Shown in pieces: positions 32,519 to 41,664 of a stretch of DNA of 45,682 nucleotides (its first letter is position 1; every line of letters starts with the position of its first letter). The stretch comes from an uncultured Lachnospiraceae bacterium. GTDB taxonomy: Bacteria > Bacillota > Clostridia > Lachnospirales > Lachnospiraceae. A program made the position numbers and the translations under genes. Location of the stretch: the NCBI GenBank assembly GCA_910588955.1, contig CAJURQ010000031.1, forward strand, positions 1 through 45,682. The letters run 5' to 3'. The notes beneath the pieces are model-generated. The model ran no database searches. It had not been told where the DNA came from and worked only from the letters and a program-made list of their open reading frames with translations.

Positions 32519-34309
32519 ATGAATACAGTAGAAAAACTGCAGGCGCTCAGAGAGCAGATGCGTCGTCGGAAGATAGCGGCTTATATCGTTCCGACAGAGG
32601 ATTTCCACGGTTCCGAGTATGTGGGGGACTATTTTAAGACGAGGGAATATTTATCCGGGTTTACGGGCTCCGCAGGCACGTTCCTTGTCATGCAGGACAG
32701 GGCTTTTCTGTGGACGGACGGCAGATACTTTCTGCAGGCGGAGGCGCAGCTGTCGGACAGCGGCATTGAACTGATGAAAAGCGGGGAGCCGGACGTTCCG
32801 ACGCTGGCGGCGTTTCTCGGGAAGGAACTGAAGCAGGGGGATGTGGTCGGTTTCGACGGACGGACCGTGACGGGCGCTTTTGTGAAGGAGCTGAAGGAGA
32901 AGACAGCGGAGAAGCAGGTCACTTTTTACGGGAAGCGCGATCTGGTTGATAAGATCTGGGAGGACCGTCCGCCCATGTCGGCGGAGCCGGTCTGGGAGCT
33001 GGCAGTTTCCTACGCAGGGCTTCCCAGAGAGGAAAAGCTTTCCAAAGTGCGGGAAAAAATGGAGGAGGAGAGAGCGGACGCTCTTCTGGTGACGGCGCTC
33101 GACGAGACGGCATGGCTCCTCAACCTGCGTGGGGATGATGTGAAGCACACCCCGGTCTTTCTGGCGTATATGTTTATTACAAAAAGACGGGCGATCGTGT
33201 GCGCGCAGGCGCAGGCATTTTCCGAGGAGATCAAAGGGGAACTAAAGAAGGCGGGAATCACCCTTCTTCCCTATGAGAGCATAGAGGAGCTTGTGGCGTC
33301 CCTTCCGGCGGGGCAGCGGCTTATGGCGGATGAAAACAGAGTCAGCTACCGGCTTTTGCGCGTCGTGTCAAAAGGGGTGGAGAGGATCAACAAACCGAGT
33401 CCCATCGCGCTCTTAAAGGCGGTTAAGACGTCCCGTGAAATCGACCATATCCGTTCCGCTCATGTGAAGGACGGGGTGGCAGTGACGAAGTTTGTGCACT
33501 GGCTGAAAACCCATGTGGGCAGGGAAGAAATCACGGAGATTGGCGCGGCAGAGAAGCTGGAGGCGTTTCGCTGTGAGGCGGAAGGTTATCTCGGCCCAAG
33601 CTTTGATCCGATCGTGGCTTACGGACCTCATGGCGCGATTGTGCATTACAGCGCAACCTTGGAGACGGATGCAGTTTTGCAGCCGAAGGGACTTTGTCTG
33701 GCGGATACGGGCGGACATTACAGCGAGGGGACGACGGACATTACCCGCACGATCGCGCTGGGCGAATTGACAGCGCGGGAGAAGAGAGTTTACACACTTG
33801 TATTGAAAGGGCATCTGCGTCTGGGCGCGGCAAAATTTATAGAGGGCGCCTGCGGGCAGAATCTGGACGTGCTGGCGAGACAGCCGCTCTGGGAGGAGGG
33901 GCTTGACTACAATCACGGCACGGGTCATGGCGTGGGGTATCTTTTGAGCGTGCATGAGGGACCTCAGAATTTCCGTTGGCGTATGAATGACAATGTGGCA
34001 TGTGTGCCTCTGGAAGAGGGAATGGTCATCTCCAATGAGCCGGGATTATATCTGGCAGGGCAGTTCGGTGTCAGGCATGAGAATCTGGTGCTTGTCAGAA
34101 AGGGAGAGAAGACCAATTACGGGCAGTTTATGTATTTGGAGCCGCTCACGATGGTGCCCTTTGACAAGGACGCGATCGATGTAAGTCTGCTTCGTCCGTC
34201 GGAGATAAAAATGTTAAACGACTATCACGAAAAGGTGTATGAGATGCTTGCGCCCCATTTTACGGGGGAGGAGCTTAAGTGGCTGGGCGAAGTAACAGCG
34301 GCAGTTTAA
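32519..34309 (+). CDS. Aminopeptidase P (M24B, long form)
   Basis: A 596-residue cytoplasmic metalloaminopeptidase that removes an N-terminal residue preceding proline. Two creatinase-like N-terminal domains (about 1-160 and 165-310) precede the M24 catalytic domain. Metal ligands are visible in LADTGGHYSEGTTDITRT (two Asp), HGTGHGVG, SNEPGLY and GVRHENLV. The long three-domain form resembles XPNPEP1-type enzymes. Start is uncertain: 32519 (GAGGTG close by, family-like N-terminus) or 32486 (AAGGGG, seven bases). It follows the MATE gene closely and may be transcribed with it. A strong terminator follows. Confidence 0.9.
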   Translation: MNTVEKLQALREQMRRRKIAAYIVPTEDFHGSEYVGDYFKTREYLSGFTGSAGTFLVMQDRAFLWTDGRYFLQAEAQLSDSGIELMKSGEPDVPTLAAFLGKELKQGDVVGFDGRTVTGAFVKELKEKTAEKQVTFYGKRDLVDKIWEDRPPMSAEPVWELAVSYAGLPREEKLSKVREKMEEERADALLVTALDETAWLLNLRGDDVKHTPVFLAYMFITKRRAIVCAQAQAFSEEIKGELKKAGITLLPYESIEELVASLPAGQRLMADENRVSYRLLRVVSKGVERINKPSPIALLKAVKTSREIDHIRSAHVKDGVAVTKFVHWLKTHVGREEITEIGAAEKLEAFRCEAEGYLGPSFDPIVAYGPHGAIVHYSATLETDAVLQPKGLCLADTGGHYSEGTTDITRTIALGELTAREKRVYTLVLKGHLRLGAAKFIEGACGQNLDVLARQPLWEEGLDYNHGTGHGVGYLLSVHEGPQNFRWRMNDNVACVPLEEGMVISNEPGLYLAGQFGVRHENLVLVRKGEKTNYGQFMYLEPLTMVPFDKDAIDVSLLRPSEIKMLNDYHEKVYEMLAPHFTGEELKWLGEVTAAV

Positions 34310-34341
34310 GAGTATTTGTCGGGAAAAAGCAGCGCAGAGTA

Positions 34342-34400
34342 AATCAGGCATTGCCATCCGGGGCTAGTCAAAAGCCTTTCCAACGGCAATGCCTGATTCT
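34342..34400. terminator. Bidirectional terminator
   Basis: A 14-bp perfect stem, AATCAGGCATTGCC (34342-34355) and GGCAATGCCTGATT (34385-34398), encloses a 29-nt loop. It lies between the convergent aminopeptidase and DUF3021 genes, with CTTTTATT on the plus side. Confidence 0.75.
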
Positions 34401-34401
34401 T

Positions 34402-34872
34402 TTATTCGCTTTCGTTGTCATGCTGCTGGTGCAGGGTCGCGTTCATTTTTTTGATGTTGTGTCTGATGAAGGCATACTGTATCAGCCATATGATGGCATA
34501 ATTACATGCGAACACGCCAAAATACTTTACAATGCCCGTCAGACTGTGTTCCGTCCAGTAAGTAATATAGGCGATTGGCATCATTAAAACGGTGATGAGC
34601 AAAAAGTAAATACCGGTCTGTTTTGCCAGTCCCCAAGTCTCCACGTCCCAGACCACGGAGCATCCGGCGCAACCGCCTCCCAGCAGACCGCACAGGAGCG
34701 CCTGCACGATAACGGCGCCTATTTCACTTCCCACCATTTCCACCAGTTCCGGCATACAGGGAGAGTAGTAACCGTCCGCCCAGATCAGGGAAGTGATGAT
34801 TGTGAAGGTGTAGCCGATGGCGAGTCCCAGGGGAAAACCCAATAGTCCGCGTGAAATAAATTTCTTTAACAT
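34402..34872 (-). CDS. DUF3021 membrane protein
   Basis: A 156-residue membrane protein with four hydrophobic segments (about 8-30, 50-72, 82-105 and 112-135), matching DUF3021. It starts 10 bp after the LytTR regulator gene; DUF3021/LytTR pairs are a recurring Gram-positive unit in which the membrane protein is thought to restrain the regulator. It contains a Gly/Cys-rich GLLGGGCAGC stretch. Its stop lies at the terminator shared with the aminopeptidase. Confidence 0.85.
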   Translation of the reverse strand: MLKKFISRGLLGFPLGLAIGYTFTIITSLIWADGYYSPCMPELVEMVGSEIGAVIVQALLCGLLGGGCAGCSVVWDVETWGLAKQTGIYFLLITVLMMPIAYITYWTEHSLTGIVKYFGVFACNYAIIWLIQYAFIRHNIKKMNATLHQQHDNESE

Positions 34873-34882
34873 GTCTTATACC

Positions 34883-35323
34883 TCACATTCCTAATATTTT
34901 TTTGATTTTTGAGACATAACGTCTGGAAACATAAGTAGTCGTACCGTTCGTCAGTTCCACATAGATCGTGCCGCTGAAACTCAAGTCGAAGTTTTTCACT
35001 TTTTTTATGTGAATGATTTCCGAGTTGGAGATGCGGACAAATCGGGAGGGATTTAATCGCTCCTCCACTTCGTAGAGCCTGAGCCGCAAAAGGTATTCGC
35101 CCTTGTTCGTCACCGCAAAGACTTTACCGCCCGCGGCATAAATGCGGAACAGTTCATCCGGCTCTATGACTTCCATCTTACCGTCTTTACTGCCGGTGAG
35201 AATAGGCGGCACATTTTCGGATAGCCTTTGCATGAGGGCATTCACTTCTTCCGTTATGGAAGCGGTGTGTATGATGATTTTCGGCTCGGTACAAGAGCTG
35301 TCTATTTTTATTTCAACCTGCAT
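34883..35323 (-). CDS. LytTR-type DNA-binding regulator
   Basis: A 146-residue regulator. The C-terminal LytTR domain (about 45-145) has RLYEVEERLNPSRFVRISNSEIIH, the AVTNKGEYLLR strand and YVSRRYVSKIKKIL. There is no receiver domain, so it is not a classical response regulator. ATG 35323 has GGAGGT upstream; a GTG at 35335 overlaps that site. Together with DUF3021 it forms an autoregulated pair. Its promoter interlocks with that of the divergent aldolase gene, which may also be its target. Confidence 0.9.
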   Translation of the reverse strand: MQVEIKIDSSCTEPKIIIHTASITEEVNALMQRLSENVPPILTGSKDGKMEVIEPDELFRIYAAGGKVFAVTNKGEYLLRLRLYEVEERLNPSRFVRISNSEIIHIKKVKNFDLSFSGTIYVELTNGTTTYVSRRYVSKIKKILGM

Positions 35324-35396
35324 TTTTGGTTTCACCTCCGTTCTGCGTCAGAGTGGATTTCAGATCTGTTTTCCATTTGTCCTCTGCTGTGATATC

Positions 35397-35426
35397 ATTA
35401 TAGGCAAAAGAAATATATGCTACAAT
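35397..35426. promoter_or_regulatory. Interlocked divergent promoters
   Basis: Minus strand: TTGTAG (35425-35420), 17 bp, TATAAT (35402-35397), for the LytTR-DUF3021 genes. Plus strand: TTATAG (35398-35403), 17 bp, TACAAT (35421-35426), for the aldolase. The -10 of one covers the -35 of the other, so polymerase can occupy only one at a time. Confidence 0.55.
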
Positions 35427-35486
35427 AGATTTTCGACAGTCGGTCGTATCTGGCATACAGGTGGTTGTTTTAAAAGGAGGAAAATT

Positions 35487-36134
35487 ATGCGGGACGAAAA
35501 ATCGGTTCGAGAGGAAATATGTGAGATTGGGCGGAGGATGTACGCACGGCGCATGGTGGCGGCAAACGACGGCAATATTTCGGTGCGCCTATCGGAGAAT
35601 GAATTGATCTGCACGCCCACAGGCGTCTCCAAAGGTTTTATGAAGCCGGAGCAGCTCTGTAAACTGGATCTTTCGGGTAAGGTATTAAAGATGGCGGAAG
35701 GGTTCGGACCGTCCTCCGAGGTGAAGATGCATCTGCGGGTATATGAGAAACGCCCGGATATCATGGCGGTGGTACACGCGCACCCGATTTTTGCCACCAG
35801 CTTTGCGGTGATGGGCAGGGCGCTTGACGTACCCATCATGCCGGAGGTGATCGTCAATTTCGGAAAAGTGCCCCTCGCCCCTTACGGTACACCCTCCACG
35901 GCGGAGATTCCGGACGCCATAGAGCCGTATCTTAAGGATTATCAGGCGATCCTCTTAGAGAGCCACGGCGCGCTCACTTGGGCGAAGGATTTGCAGGCGG
36001 CATATATGAAACTGGAGTCGGTGGAATTTTATGCGGAGCTTCTGTACCGGACGACGCAGCTTGGCGGACCGCGGGCGTTGAGTGAAGAGAAACTGGAGAG
36101 GCTGTATCAGGTGATAGGTAAGCAGAAATCGTAG
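35487..36134 (+). CDS. Class II aldolase/epimerase (FucA/AraD-like)
   Basis: A 215-residue zinc enzyme of the fuculose-phosphate aldolase / ribulose-5-phosphate 4-epimerase family. Catalytic Glu78 lies in SSEVKMH, zinc ligands are His97 and His99 in HAHP, and a third is His160 in ESHGAL. All key residues are present. It would act on a phosphorylated five- or six-carbon sugar; kinase and isomerase partners are not adjacent. ATG 35487 has AAAGGAGG. The open frame upstream to 35142 is the antisense of the LytTR gene, not coding. The divergent regulator may control it. Confidence 0.88.
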   Translation: MRDEKSVREEICEIGRRMYARRMVAANDGNISVRLSENELICTPTGVSKGFMKPEQLCKLDLSGKVLKMAEGFGPSSEVKMHLRVYEKRPDIMAVVHAHPIFATSFAVMGRALDVPIMPEVIVNFGKVPLAPYGTPSTAEIPDAIEPYLKDYQAILLESHGALTWAKDLQAAYMKLESVEFYAELLYRTTQLGGPRALSEEKLERLYQVIGKQKS

Positions 36135-36193
36135 ACGAACTGTCAAGTCTGACATAGATTATGCGGTTTACATAACATAGAAGTTGCGCTTAT

Positions 36194-36238
36194 AAAAAGA
36201 CAGTACGAAAGGTCATATTCCAATCATACTGTCTTTTT
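36194..36238. terminator. Bidirectional terminator after the aldolase
   Basis: AAAAAGACAGTA (36194-36205) pairs with TACTGTCTTTTT (36227-36238), flanked by A and T tracts on both sides. It lies between the aldolase and the convergent OB-fold lipoprotein gene. Confidence 0.8.
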
Positions 36239-36298
36239 TATGTGACCAAGGTCGCGGAGCGATCCTCGCGTAGTTAATTCCGCAGGAATTTACTACGG

Positions 36299-37030
36299 TT
36301 ATTTGACAGAAACAGAAGTGATATGCGGGTTAGCGCCCTCGTACCAGTAAAGGTAGCCCTCCATGTCAACTGTGTCGCCCACGTTCAGGTTCTTGACAGC
36401 CTGATAAACCTCGGTGCTGCTGTCGCAAAGGTAGGATTCCACCGTGAAGGTGTAGGTCTGTCCGTCCTTGGAAACGTTGAAATAGAGGTCGCTTCCGTCC
36501 TCGCCGGAGCCGTCCCAGTTATAGAGGAAAGCGGCGCCGCTGTCGTCGGCAGCTTCCACGGTCATGCCTTTGAAGGACACGAACTCATTCTGGTGGTTAA
36601 TCAGATCGTCCTTGCCGAGAAGGTCTGTCACATCCGTTATAGGAGCAACGTAATTTCCGTCCTGAATCTCGATCGTTGCGCCCTCAGCAACTTCCACTTC
36701 GCCGGACCACTCGGTCTTGTAGCCGGTCACTTTGATTTTCGTGCCGGGGGTGAGCTTTTCGTAATCCGCTTCGGAGCAGACTGCGTTGTATACGAAATAT
36801 GCGCCGTCCTTGTCCTGTGTGTAGAGGGTGGCTTTGTCTTCCCACCATGACTGTTTTGCCTGTACGTATGTCTCGATTACGACTTCGCTGTCAAGCGCGG
36901 CAGCCATGTACTCGTCGTGGGTCATAACGCCCTCGGATTTCTTGTCCTCGCCGCCGTCTCCGCCTTTACCGCAGGCGGTTAGGGACAAAACAAGGGCAAG
37001 CGTCAAAGTTAAAGCGATTGTCTTTTTCAT
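36299..37030 (-). CDS. OB-fold lipoprotein
   Basis: A 243-residue lipoprotein: MKK, hydrophobic stretch, lipobox LTAC with lipidated Cys at about 20, then a Gly/Asp/Lys linker. The body has two similar beta-rich halves (TYVQAKQSWWEDKATLYTQD, then TPGTKIKVTGYKTEWSGEVEV; and later LNVGDTVDMEGYLYWYEG), typical of OB-fold/tRNA_anti-like extracellular proteins. GGAGG precedes ATG 37030. It follows the ABC-transporter operon but has its own promoter at 37078-37105. Ligand unknown. Confidence 0.8.
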   Translation of the reverse strand: MKKTIALTLTLALVLSLTACGKGGDGGEDKKSEGVMTHDEYMAAALDSEVVIETYVQAKQSWWEDKATLYTQDKDGAYFVYNAVCSEADYEKLTPGTKIKVTGYKTEWSGEVEVAEGATIEIQDGNYVAPITDVTDLLGKDDLINHQNEFVSFKGMTVEAADDSGAAFLYNWDGSGEDGSDLYFNVSKDGQTYTFTVESYLCDSSTEVYQAVKNLNVGDTVDMEGYLYWYEGANPHITSVSVK

Positions 37031-37077
37031 AATTTTCCTCCTCAATTGTAGCATTTTTGATTTGCTATTACAGCGAG

Positions 37078-37105
37078 ATTATACCATACTCAGTGGATAA
37101 ATCAA
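37078..37105 (-). promoter_or_regulatory. Promoter of the OB-fold lipoprotein gene
   Basis: On the minus strand TTGATT (37105-37100), 16 bp, TATAAT (37083-37078). The -35 overlaps the last codons of the upstream binding-protein gene. Confidence 0.65.
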
Positions 37106-38724
37106 TGCTTTTTTCTTTTTTTGACAAAATCGTACAACAAATAAACCAAAATCAGACACCACGAAATAGCGAGCGCAGCGAGGAGCAGCACGGCGGTTTT
37201 CGACAGGGGACCGAGCGCCTTGCCGTTCGTGGCGATATCTTTCTGATCCAGCCGGTAGAGGGCGGTGACGTCCTTGATAAGCTGTTCCATGTAAGCGTCG
37301 TCCACCGGTTCACGTCGCCTGACGGAAGCAGCGACATTTTCAATGAGCTGCCCCGCCGCGTTCCGAAGAGAGGCGGAACCGTTAAATACGGGCGTCACAA
37401 AGGTGTCCCCGGTATGGGACAGGAGGAGTTTGGAGGCGTCCAGCTTTACGCTGTAGTGGGTCGTGTTGTCCTCACCGCTCCTCGCCAGATAATTCTGATA
37501 GGCGGGGGATTCCTGCGCCTTTAAGGTGACGGGCAGATACCCTTCCGTCTGGGCGTAGCCAATCTGTACCTCGTCTGTCAGAAGATACTGTGCAAAGAGC
37601 CATGACGCCAACACCTCCTGCGGGTCGGCTTTGTTGAACACGCAGATGGAGGGACCCTGTGAAATCATCTGCGGGTGTTCCGGGTCAAACTGCGGCACCA
37701 TCCGCACCGCCGTCTCGAAGTCCACAAAAGCGTCCTCGCTGATATCGGAGAGAGGCGCGTCGGCGCCCATCCATGTTGCGCCCGCTGTGGAATCGATGGC
37801 GAACACACACTGTCCCGCATTGAGGAAATTGGCGGGATAGCTGGAAATCTTAAAGGTGGAGAAGGCGCCGCTCTCCACATGATCCGCAATCTCGTACAGG
37901 AAAGCCTCCGTGGTATCGTTAAACAGCCCGATATCGCCCTCCGGCGTGGAATAGTCCGCCCCCTGCTGTCTTAAGGTCTGGATCATCATGTTGTCTGTGG
38001 ATTTGTAGATAAACGGAATCATCACGTTCTGCCCGTTTAAGGTGAAGGTGCCGTCCGCATTTTTCGCGGTGGCAGCCTCAGACACCTCCCAGATAAAGTC
38101 CCATGTCAGCACGTCGGGGAGGGTATAGCCCAGCTTTTCCACATAATCCTTGTTGATATAGCAGCATTCGGTGGAGCGCATGTAGGGGATGGCGTAGTGC
38201 TGTCCGTCCAGCATGCACTCCGAGAGAAACTGGGGCACCATCTCATCCTGTGTGGGACCGTCATAGAGGAGCGCGTTCCCGCCCAGACCGTATTTTTCGT
38301 CGGCAAAGAGACCGTCCAGAGGAACCACCGTATTTTTCCCGGTCATGTAGGTGGCGATGTGATCCGGGTAAGTGATGCAGACATTCGGCGTAGTGCCTGT
38401 GGCGATATTGGTGATCACGTCGTTAAAGATTCTGCCGTAGTCAGTGTAGAGCTTCATGTTGACTTTGATGTTGGGGTAAAGCGACTCAAAGTCCGCAATG
38501 GCTTTTTTGTAGACGTCAGTCTGGTTTTTGTTTGTGTCGTTCTTTGCCCAGAAAGTGATCTCATATTTCTTTGCGGTATCAAATTCCTCAGGCGTGGTAA
38601 ACTCCGGCAGCGCCTTGGAGCCGTGACAGCCGGTGAGGGTAAGGAGACTTGCCCCAGCGAGAAAAGCAGCCAGAGTTTTTTTCCATTTTATATGCATTTT
38701 TATCTTTCTATCCTTATTTTTCAA
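37102..38724 (-). CDS. ABC sugar-binding lipoprotein with a C-terminal membrane helix
   Basis: A 540-residue family 1 extracellular solute-binding protein. The N-terminus has a lipobox LTGC (Cys at about 33). The body shows the family motif FEILYPNIKV-type segment (FESLYPNIKVNM) and later PYMRSTECCYINKDYVEK. Unusually, the last ~30 residues form a hydrophobic helix (TAVLLLAALAISWCLILVYLLY) followed by KKRKKH, so both ends could be membrane-anchored. The TTG start at 38724 has AAGGAAG upstream; ATG 38697 is the alternative. It serves the adjacent permeases and ATPase, probably for an oligosaccharide. Confidence 0.85.
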   Translation of the reverse strand: MKNKDRKIKMHIKWKKTLAAFLAGASLLTLTGCHGSKALPEFTTPEEFDTAKKYEITFWAKNDTNKNQTDVYKKAIADFESLYPNIKVNMKLYTDYGRIFNDVITNIATGTTPNVCITYPDHIATYMTGKNTVVPLDGLFADEKYGLGGNALLYDGPTQDEMVPQFLSECMLDGQHYAIPYMRSTECCYINKDYVEKLGYTLPDVLTWDFIWEVSEAATAKNADGTFTLNGQNVMIPFIYKSTDNMMIQTLRQQGADYSTPEGDIGLFNDTTEAFLYEIADHVESGAFSTFKISSYPANFLNAGQCVFAIDSTAGATWMGADAPLSDISEDAFVDFETAVRMVPQFDPEHPQMISQGPSICVFNKADPQEVLASWLFAQYLLTDEVQIGYAQTEGYLPVTLKAQESPAYQNYLARSGEDNTTHYSVKLDASKLLLSHTGDTFVTPVFNGSASLRNAAGQLIENVAASVRRREPVDDAYMEQLIKDVTALYRLDQKDIATNGKALGPLSKTAVLLLAALAISWCLILVYLLYDFVKKRKKH

Positions 38725-38779
38725 TAGTTCTTCCTTTCCGAAACGGTTTTGGCTAGAACAACAATTTCAGAGAACAGAT

Positions 38780-39613
38780 TTAACCCTTGGTTCCGCCCCT
38801 CGCCACGCCGGACATGATCTGCTTGCGGAACAGGAGAAACAGAATCACGAGAGGCAAAGAAATCACGACCACAGCCGCCATCATGGCGGGGATGTTGGCA
38901 CGTCCGAACCCGTTTTCGCGGATCTCCTGAATGCCGTTGGAGACGAGGTAGTAATCGGCGTCGTCCGTGATCAGTCTCGGCCAAACGTAAGAGTTCCAGC
39001 ATTCAATAATTTTTAAGATCGTGATGGTGACCAGCGTAGGGCGGCAGATGGGAATCATCACTTTGCGCAAGTACCGTAAATCCGATGTGCCGTCCACCTT
39101 GGCGGCGTAGTAAAGCTCGTCGGGAATCTGGGCAAAATTTTCCCGCAGCAGATAGATGTAAAACACAGAAGTCACCGAGGGCAGAATCAGCCCCGTGAAG
39201 GTGTTTCGCAGTTCCAGATTGGTGATGGTGGTAAAGTTGGTGATCACAACCAGTTCATTCGGAATCATCATCAGCGCAAGAAACAGGGTGAACACGATAT
39301 CGCGCCCCGCAAACTGCAGTCTCGCGAAGGCGAAAGCCGCCAGCGTGATGACAACGAGCATAAGCGCCGTAGTGCCAACCGTAAACAGAAGCGTGTTTAA
39401 CAGATACCTGCCAAGCGGTACGGTGGTGAAGGCGTCCGCGTAGTTTTGCAGGGTGGGAGACAGCGTAAAAAATTTCGGTATATACTCCGCGTTGTACGCG
39501 CCGTAATCCTTCACGGAGGTGAGTACCATCCAGTAGAAGGGAAACAATACAATCAGCGCCCAGAGGACGAGAAAGGCATAGGTGAGTATAGTAAGAAAAC
39601 GATTTTTGTTCAT
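38780..39613 (-). CDS. Carbohydrate ABC transporter permease (MalG-like)
   Basis: A 277-residue inner-membrane permease with six predicted helices. The EAA loop that contacts the ATPase is YAAKVDGTSDLRYLRKVMIPICRP. The C-terminal RGGTKG tail and start MNKNRFLTILTYAF are typical of the MalG/UgpE (CUT1) group. AGGAGG precedes the ATG. It lies between the partner permease and the binding protein. Confidence 0.92.
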   Translation of the reverse strand: MNKNRFLTILTYAFLVLWALIVLFPFYWMVLTSVKDYGAYNAEYIPKFFTLSPTLQNYADAFTTVPLGRYLLNTLLFTVGTTALMLVVITLAAFAFARLQFAGRDIVFTLFLALMMIPNELVVITNFTTITNLELRNTFTGLILPSVTSVFYIYLLRENFAQIPDELYYAAKVDGTSDLRYLRKVMIPICRPTLVTITILKIIECWNSYVWPRLITDDADYYLVSNGIQEIRENGFGRANIPAMMAAVVVISLPLVILFLLFRKQIMSGVARGGTKG

Positions 39614-39624
39614 AGGATAGCCTC

Positions 39625-40518
39625 CTAGTGATAATGTACATGTTTTTTGCTCACCAGCAGATTAATGCAGGTGATAGTCAAAACGATGGCAAACAGAATG
39701 ATAGCCGCCGCCGACGCATAGGAGGGATAGCCTCCGCTGTCACGGTAGAGCATGTCGTACACATAGCCGACAATGGTGTTCATGCCCGCTGCGTTTAAAT
39801 TCGTGCCGAACAGAGCCACCGCGTCGCTGTATGCCTTGAACGCGCCGATAAAGCCAGTGATCACCAGATAGAAGAGCATGGGAGAAATCATGGGCAGGGT
39901 GATCTTAAAAAACATTCGGAGCCGCCCCGTGCCGTCCACACGTGCCGCATTGTAGTAAACCGGGTTTACGCCCGCAAGCGCGCTTGTCAGAATCAAAATC
40001 TTAAAGGGCATGACCACCCATACCGTGTAAAAGCATAGTACGAACATTTTTGCCCAGTAGGGTCCCTCGATAAAGTCAACGGTACCGCCGCCGAAACAGT
40101 GGATCAGCAGATTCACCAGCCCGTCGGAGTAGGGCGTCTTTTTGAAGAGAATCATAAACACCAGACCGACCGCCAGCGTGTTTGTCACATAGGGCAGAAA
40201 AAAGACGGTCTGAAACAGCTCCTGCAGGGGCTTGATGGAACTGAGCGCCACGGAGATCAGAAGCGCAAGCCCGGTGGAGAGCGGCACGGTGATGATCACC
40301 AGAATAAAGGTGTTTTTTAAAGCCTGCAGAAAATAGGCGTCGTGCAGGACGTAGGAGTAGTTGTAGCCGCCGGTGCCGAAAAAAGTCTGGGAGGCGGAAT
40401 TGTAGCCCTCCTCAAAGGAATAGATAAATACGTCAATCAGCGGGTAGATTAAAAATGCACCCAGAAACAGGAGCGCGGGCAGCAGGTAGAGCCAGCCCTT
40501 GTTGTTTTGTTTTTCCAT
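39625..40518 (-). CDS. Carbohydrate ABC transporter permease (MalF/UgpA-like)
   Basis: A 297-residue permease with six predicted helices, starting GWLYLLPALLFLGAFLIYPL as in UgpA-like proteins. The EAA loop is YNAARVDGTGRLRMFFKITLPMISP. It pairs with the MalG-like permease 11 bp downstream to form the translocation channel of a CUT1-type sugar importer. Confidence 0.92.
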   Translation of the reverse strand: MEKQNNKGWLYLLPALLFLGAFLIYPLIDVFIYSFEEGYNSASQTFFGTGGYNYSYVLHDAYFLQALKNTFILVIITVPLSTGLALLISVALSSIKPLQELFQTVFFLPYVTNTLAVGLVFMILFKKTPYSDGLVNLLIHCFGGGTVDFIEGPYWAKMFVLCFYTVWVVMPFKILILTSALAGVNPVYYNAARVDGTGRLRMFFKITLPMISPMLFYLVITGFIGAFKAYSDAVALFGTNLNAAGMNTIVGYVYDMLYRDSGGYPSYASAAAIILFAIVLTITCINLLVSKKHVHYH

Positions 40519-40538
40519 TTGGGTTCGTCCCTGCCTTT

Positions 40539-41648
40539 CTACGTGGTTTCAAAGGGAATGCGGATTTCGGTGTCCTTTGTAAAGAGAAAGACTTTCCGCG
40601 GTTTCAGCGCAAACCGAACCGTATCGCCAGACAACTGCTCACAGCTTTCCGCGTCCACAATGGAGCGGATCACGGGATTTTGCGAGGCGGGGTGGGTGGA
40701 GACGATGCTCACATCCCTTCCCATGACTTCCGGTCTGTTTAAGCGGCAGGTGAGAGCGCCGTTTTCCGACAGGATAAAGCCTTCCGGGCGGACGCCCACA
40801 TACACAGGCTGGTCGGACACATGTTTCACGGTGAGGACTGTCTCTTCCCCGATCAGGAGTGCGCCCTTTTCCACTCTGCCCTCAAAGATGTTGATGGGCG
40901 GCGTCCCAAGGAACTTTGCCACAAACAGATTGGCGGGATTGTCGTACACTTCCTGCGGTTTTCCGATCTGCTGCACCAGCCCGTCCTTCATCACCACGAT
41001 AAGGTCGGAGATGCTCATCGCCTCGTCCTGATCGTGGGTCACAAAGATGGTGGTGATGGAGGTCTTTTTCTGGATGCGGCTTATCTCTTCGCGGGTCTGG
41101 AGTCTGAGTCTGGCGTCCAGATTGGAGAGGGGTTCATCCAGAAGAAGGACACGGGGAAGCTTTACCAGCGCCCTTGCGATGGCGACGCGCTGCTGTTGAC
41201 CGCCGGACAATTCCGCCGGCTTCCGGTCCAGAAGATCACCGATCTGCACAAGTCCCGCGGCTTCTTCCACCCGGGCGCGCATCTCTTCTTTGGAAAGCTT
41301 TTCTTCGCCTTTCAGGTTTTCCAGAGGAAAGCGGATGTTCTGCTCCACGTTCAAGTGGGGGTAGAGCGCGTAGTTTTGGAATACCATGCCCACGCCTCGT
41401 TTTTGAGGGGTGAGAGGCGTCACGTCCTCCTCGTCGAAAAATATCTGCCCCTCTGTCGGTTTTTGCAGACCGCAGATCAGATTGAGGGTCGTGCTTTTTC
41501 CGCAGCCGGAAGGACCTAAAAGCCCTACCAGCTTGCCGTCAGGGATCTCAAAGTCAAAGTCGTTTACGGCAATGATGTCGTCCTTCTTTTTGCTGCCCCT
41601 GCCTCTGCTGGGGAATTTTTTTGTCAGATGTGAGAGTACTATTTTCAT
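40539..41648 (-). CDS. ABC transporter ATPase (UgpC/MsmX-like)
   Basis: A 369-residue ATPase: Walker A GPSGCGKST, Q-loop FQNYALYPH, signature LSGGQQQR, Walker B LLLDEPLSNLD and switch His in VTHDQDE. The C-terminal ~120 residues form the regulatory TOBE domain of the MalK/UgpC group. A charged insertion (RGRGSKKKDD) occurs near the N-terminus. The ATG at 41648 has AAAGGA upstream; the frame is open to 41681, overlapping the FRG gene. It powers the adjacent sugar permeases. Confidence 0.92.
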   Translation of the reverse strand: MKIVLSHLTKKFPSRGRGSKKKDDIIAVNDFDFEIPDGKLVGLLGPSGCGKSTTLNLICGLQKPTEGQIFFDEEDVTPLTPQKRGVGMVFQNYALYPHLNVEQNIRFPLENLKGEEKLSKEEMRARVEEAAGLVQIGDLLDRKPAELSGGQQQRVAIARALVKLPRVLLLDEPLSNLDARLRLQTREEISRIQKKTSITTIFVTHDQDEAMSISDLIVVMKDGLVQQIGKPQEVYDNPANLFVAKFLGTPPINIFEGRVEKGALLIGEETVLTVKHVSDQPVYVGVRPEGFILSENGALTCRLNRPEVMGRDVSIVSTHPASQNPVIRSIVDAESCEQLSGDTVRFALKPRKVFLFTKDTEIRIPFETT

Positions 41649-41664
41649 AATTTTGCAGTCCTTT

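Noticed and set aside
35142..35486. Upstream extension of the class II aldolase frame
   Set aside because: It runs antisense through the LytTR gene and promoter; the ATG at 35487 has the ribosome site.
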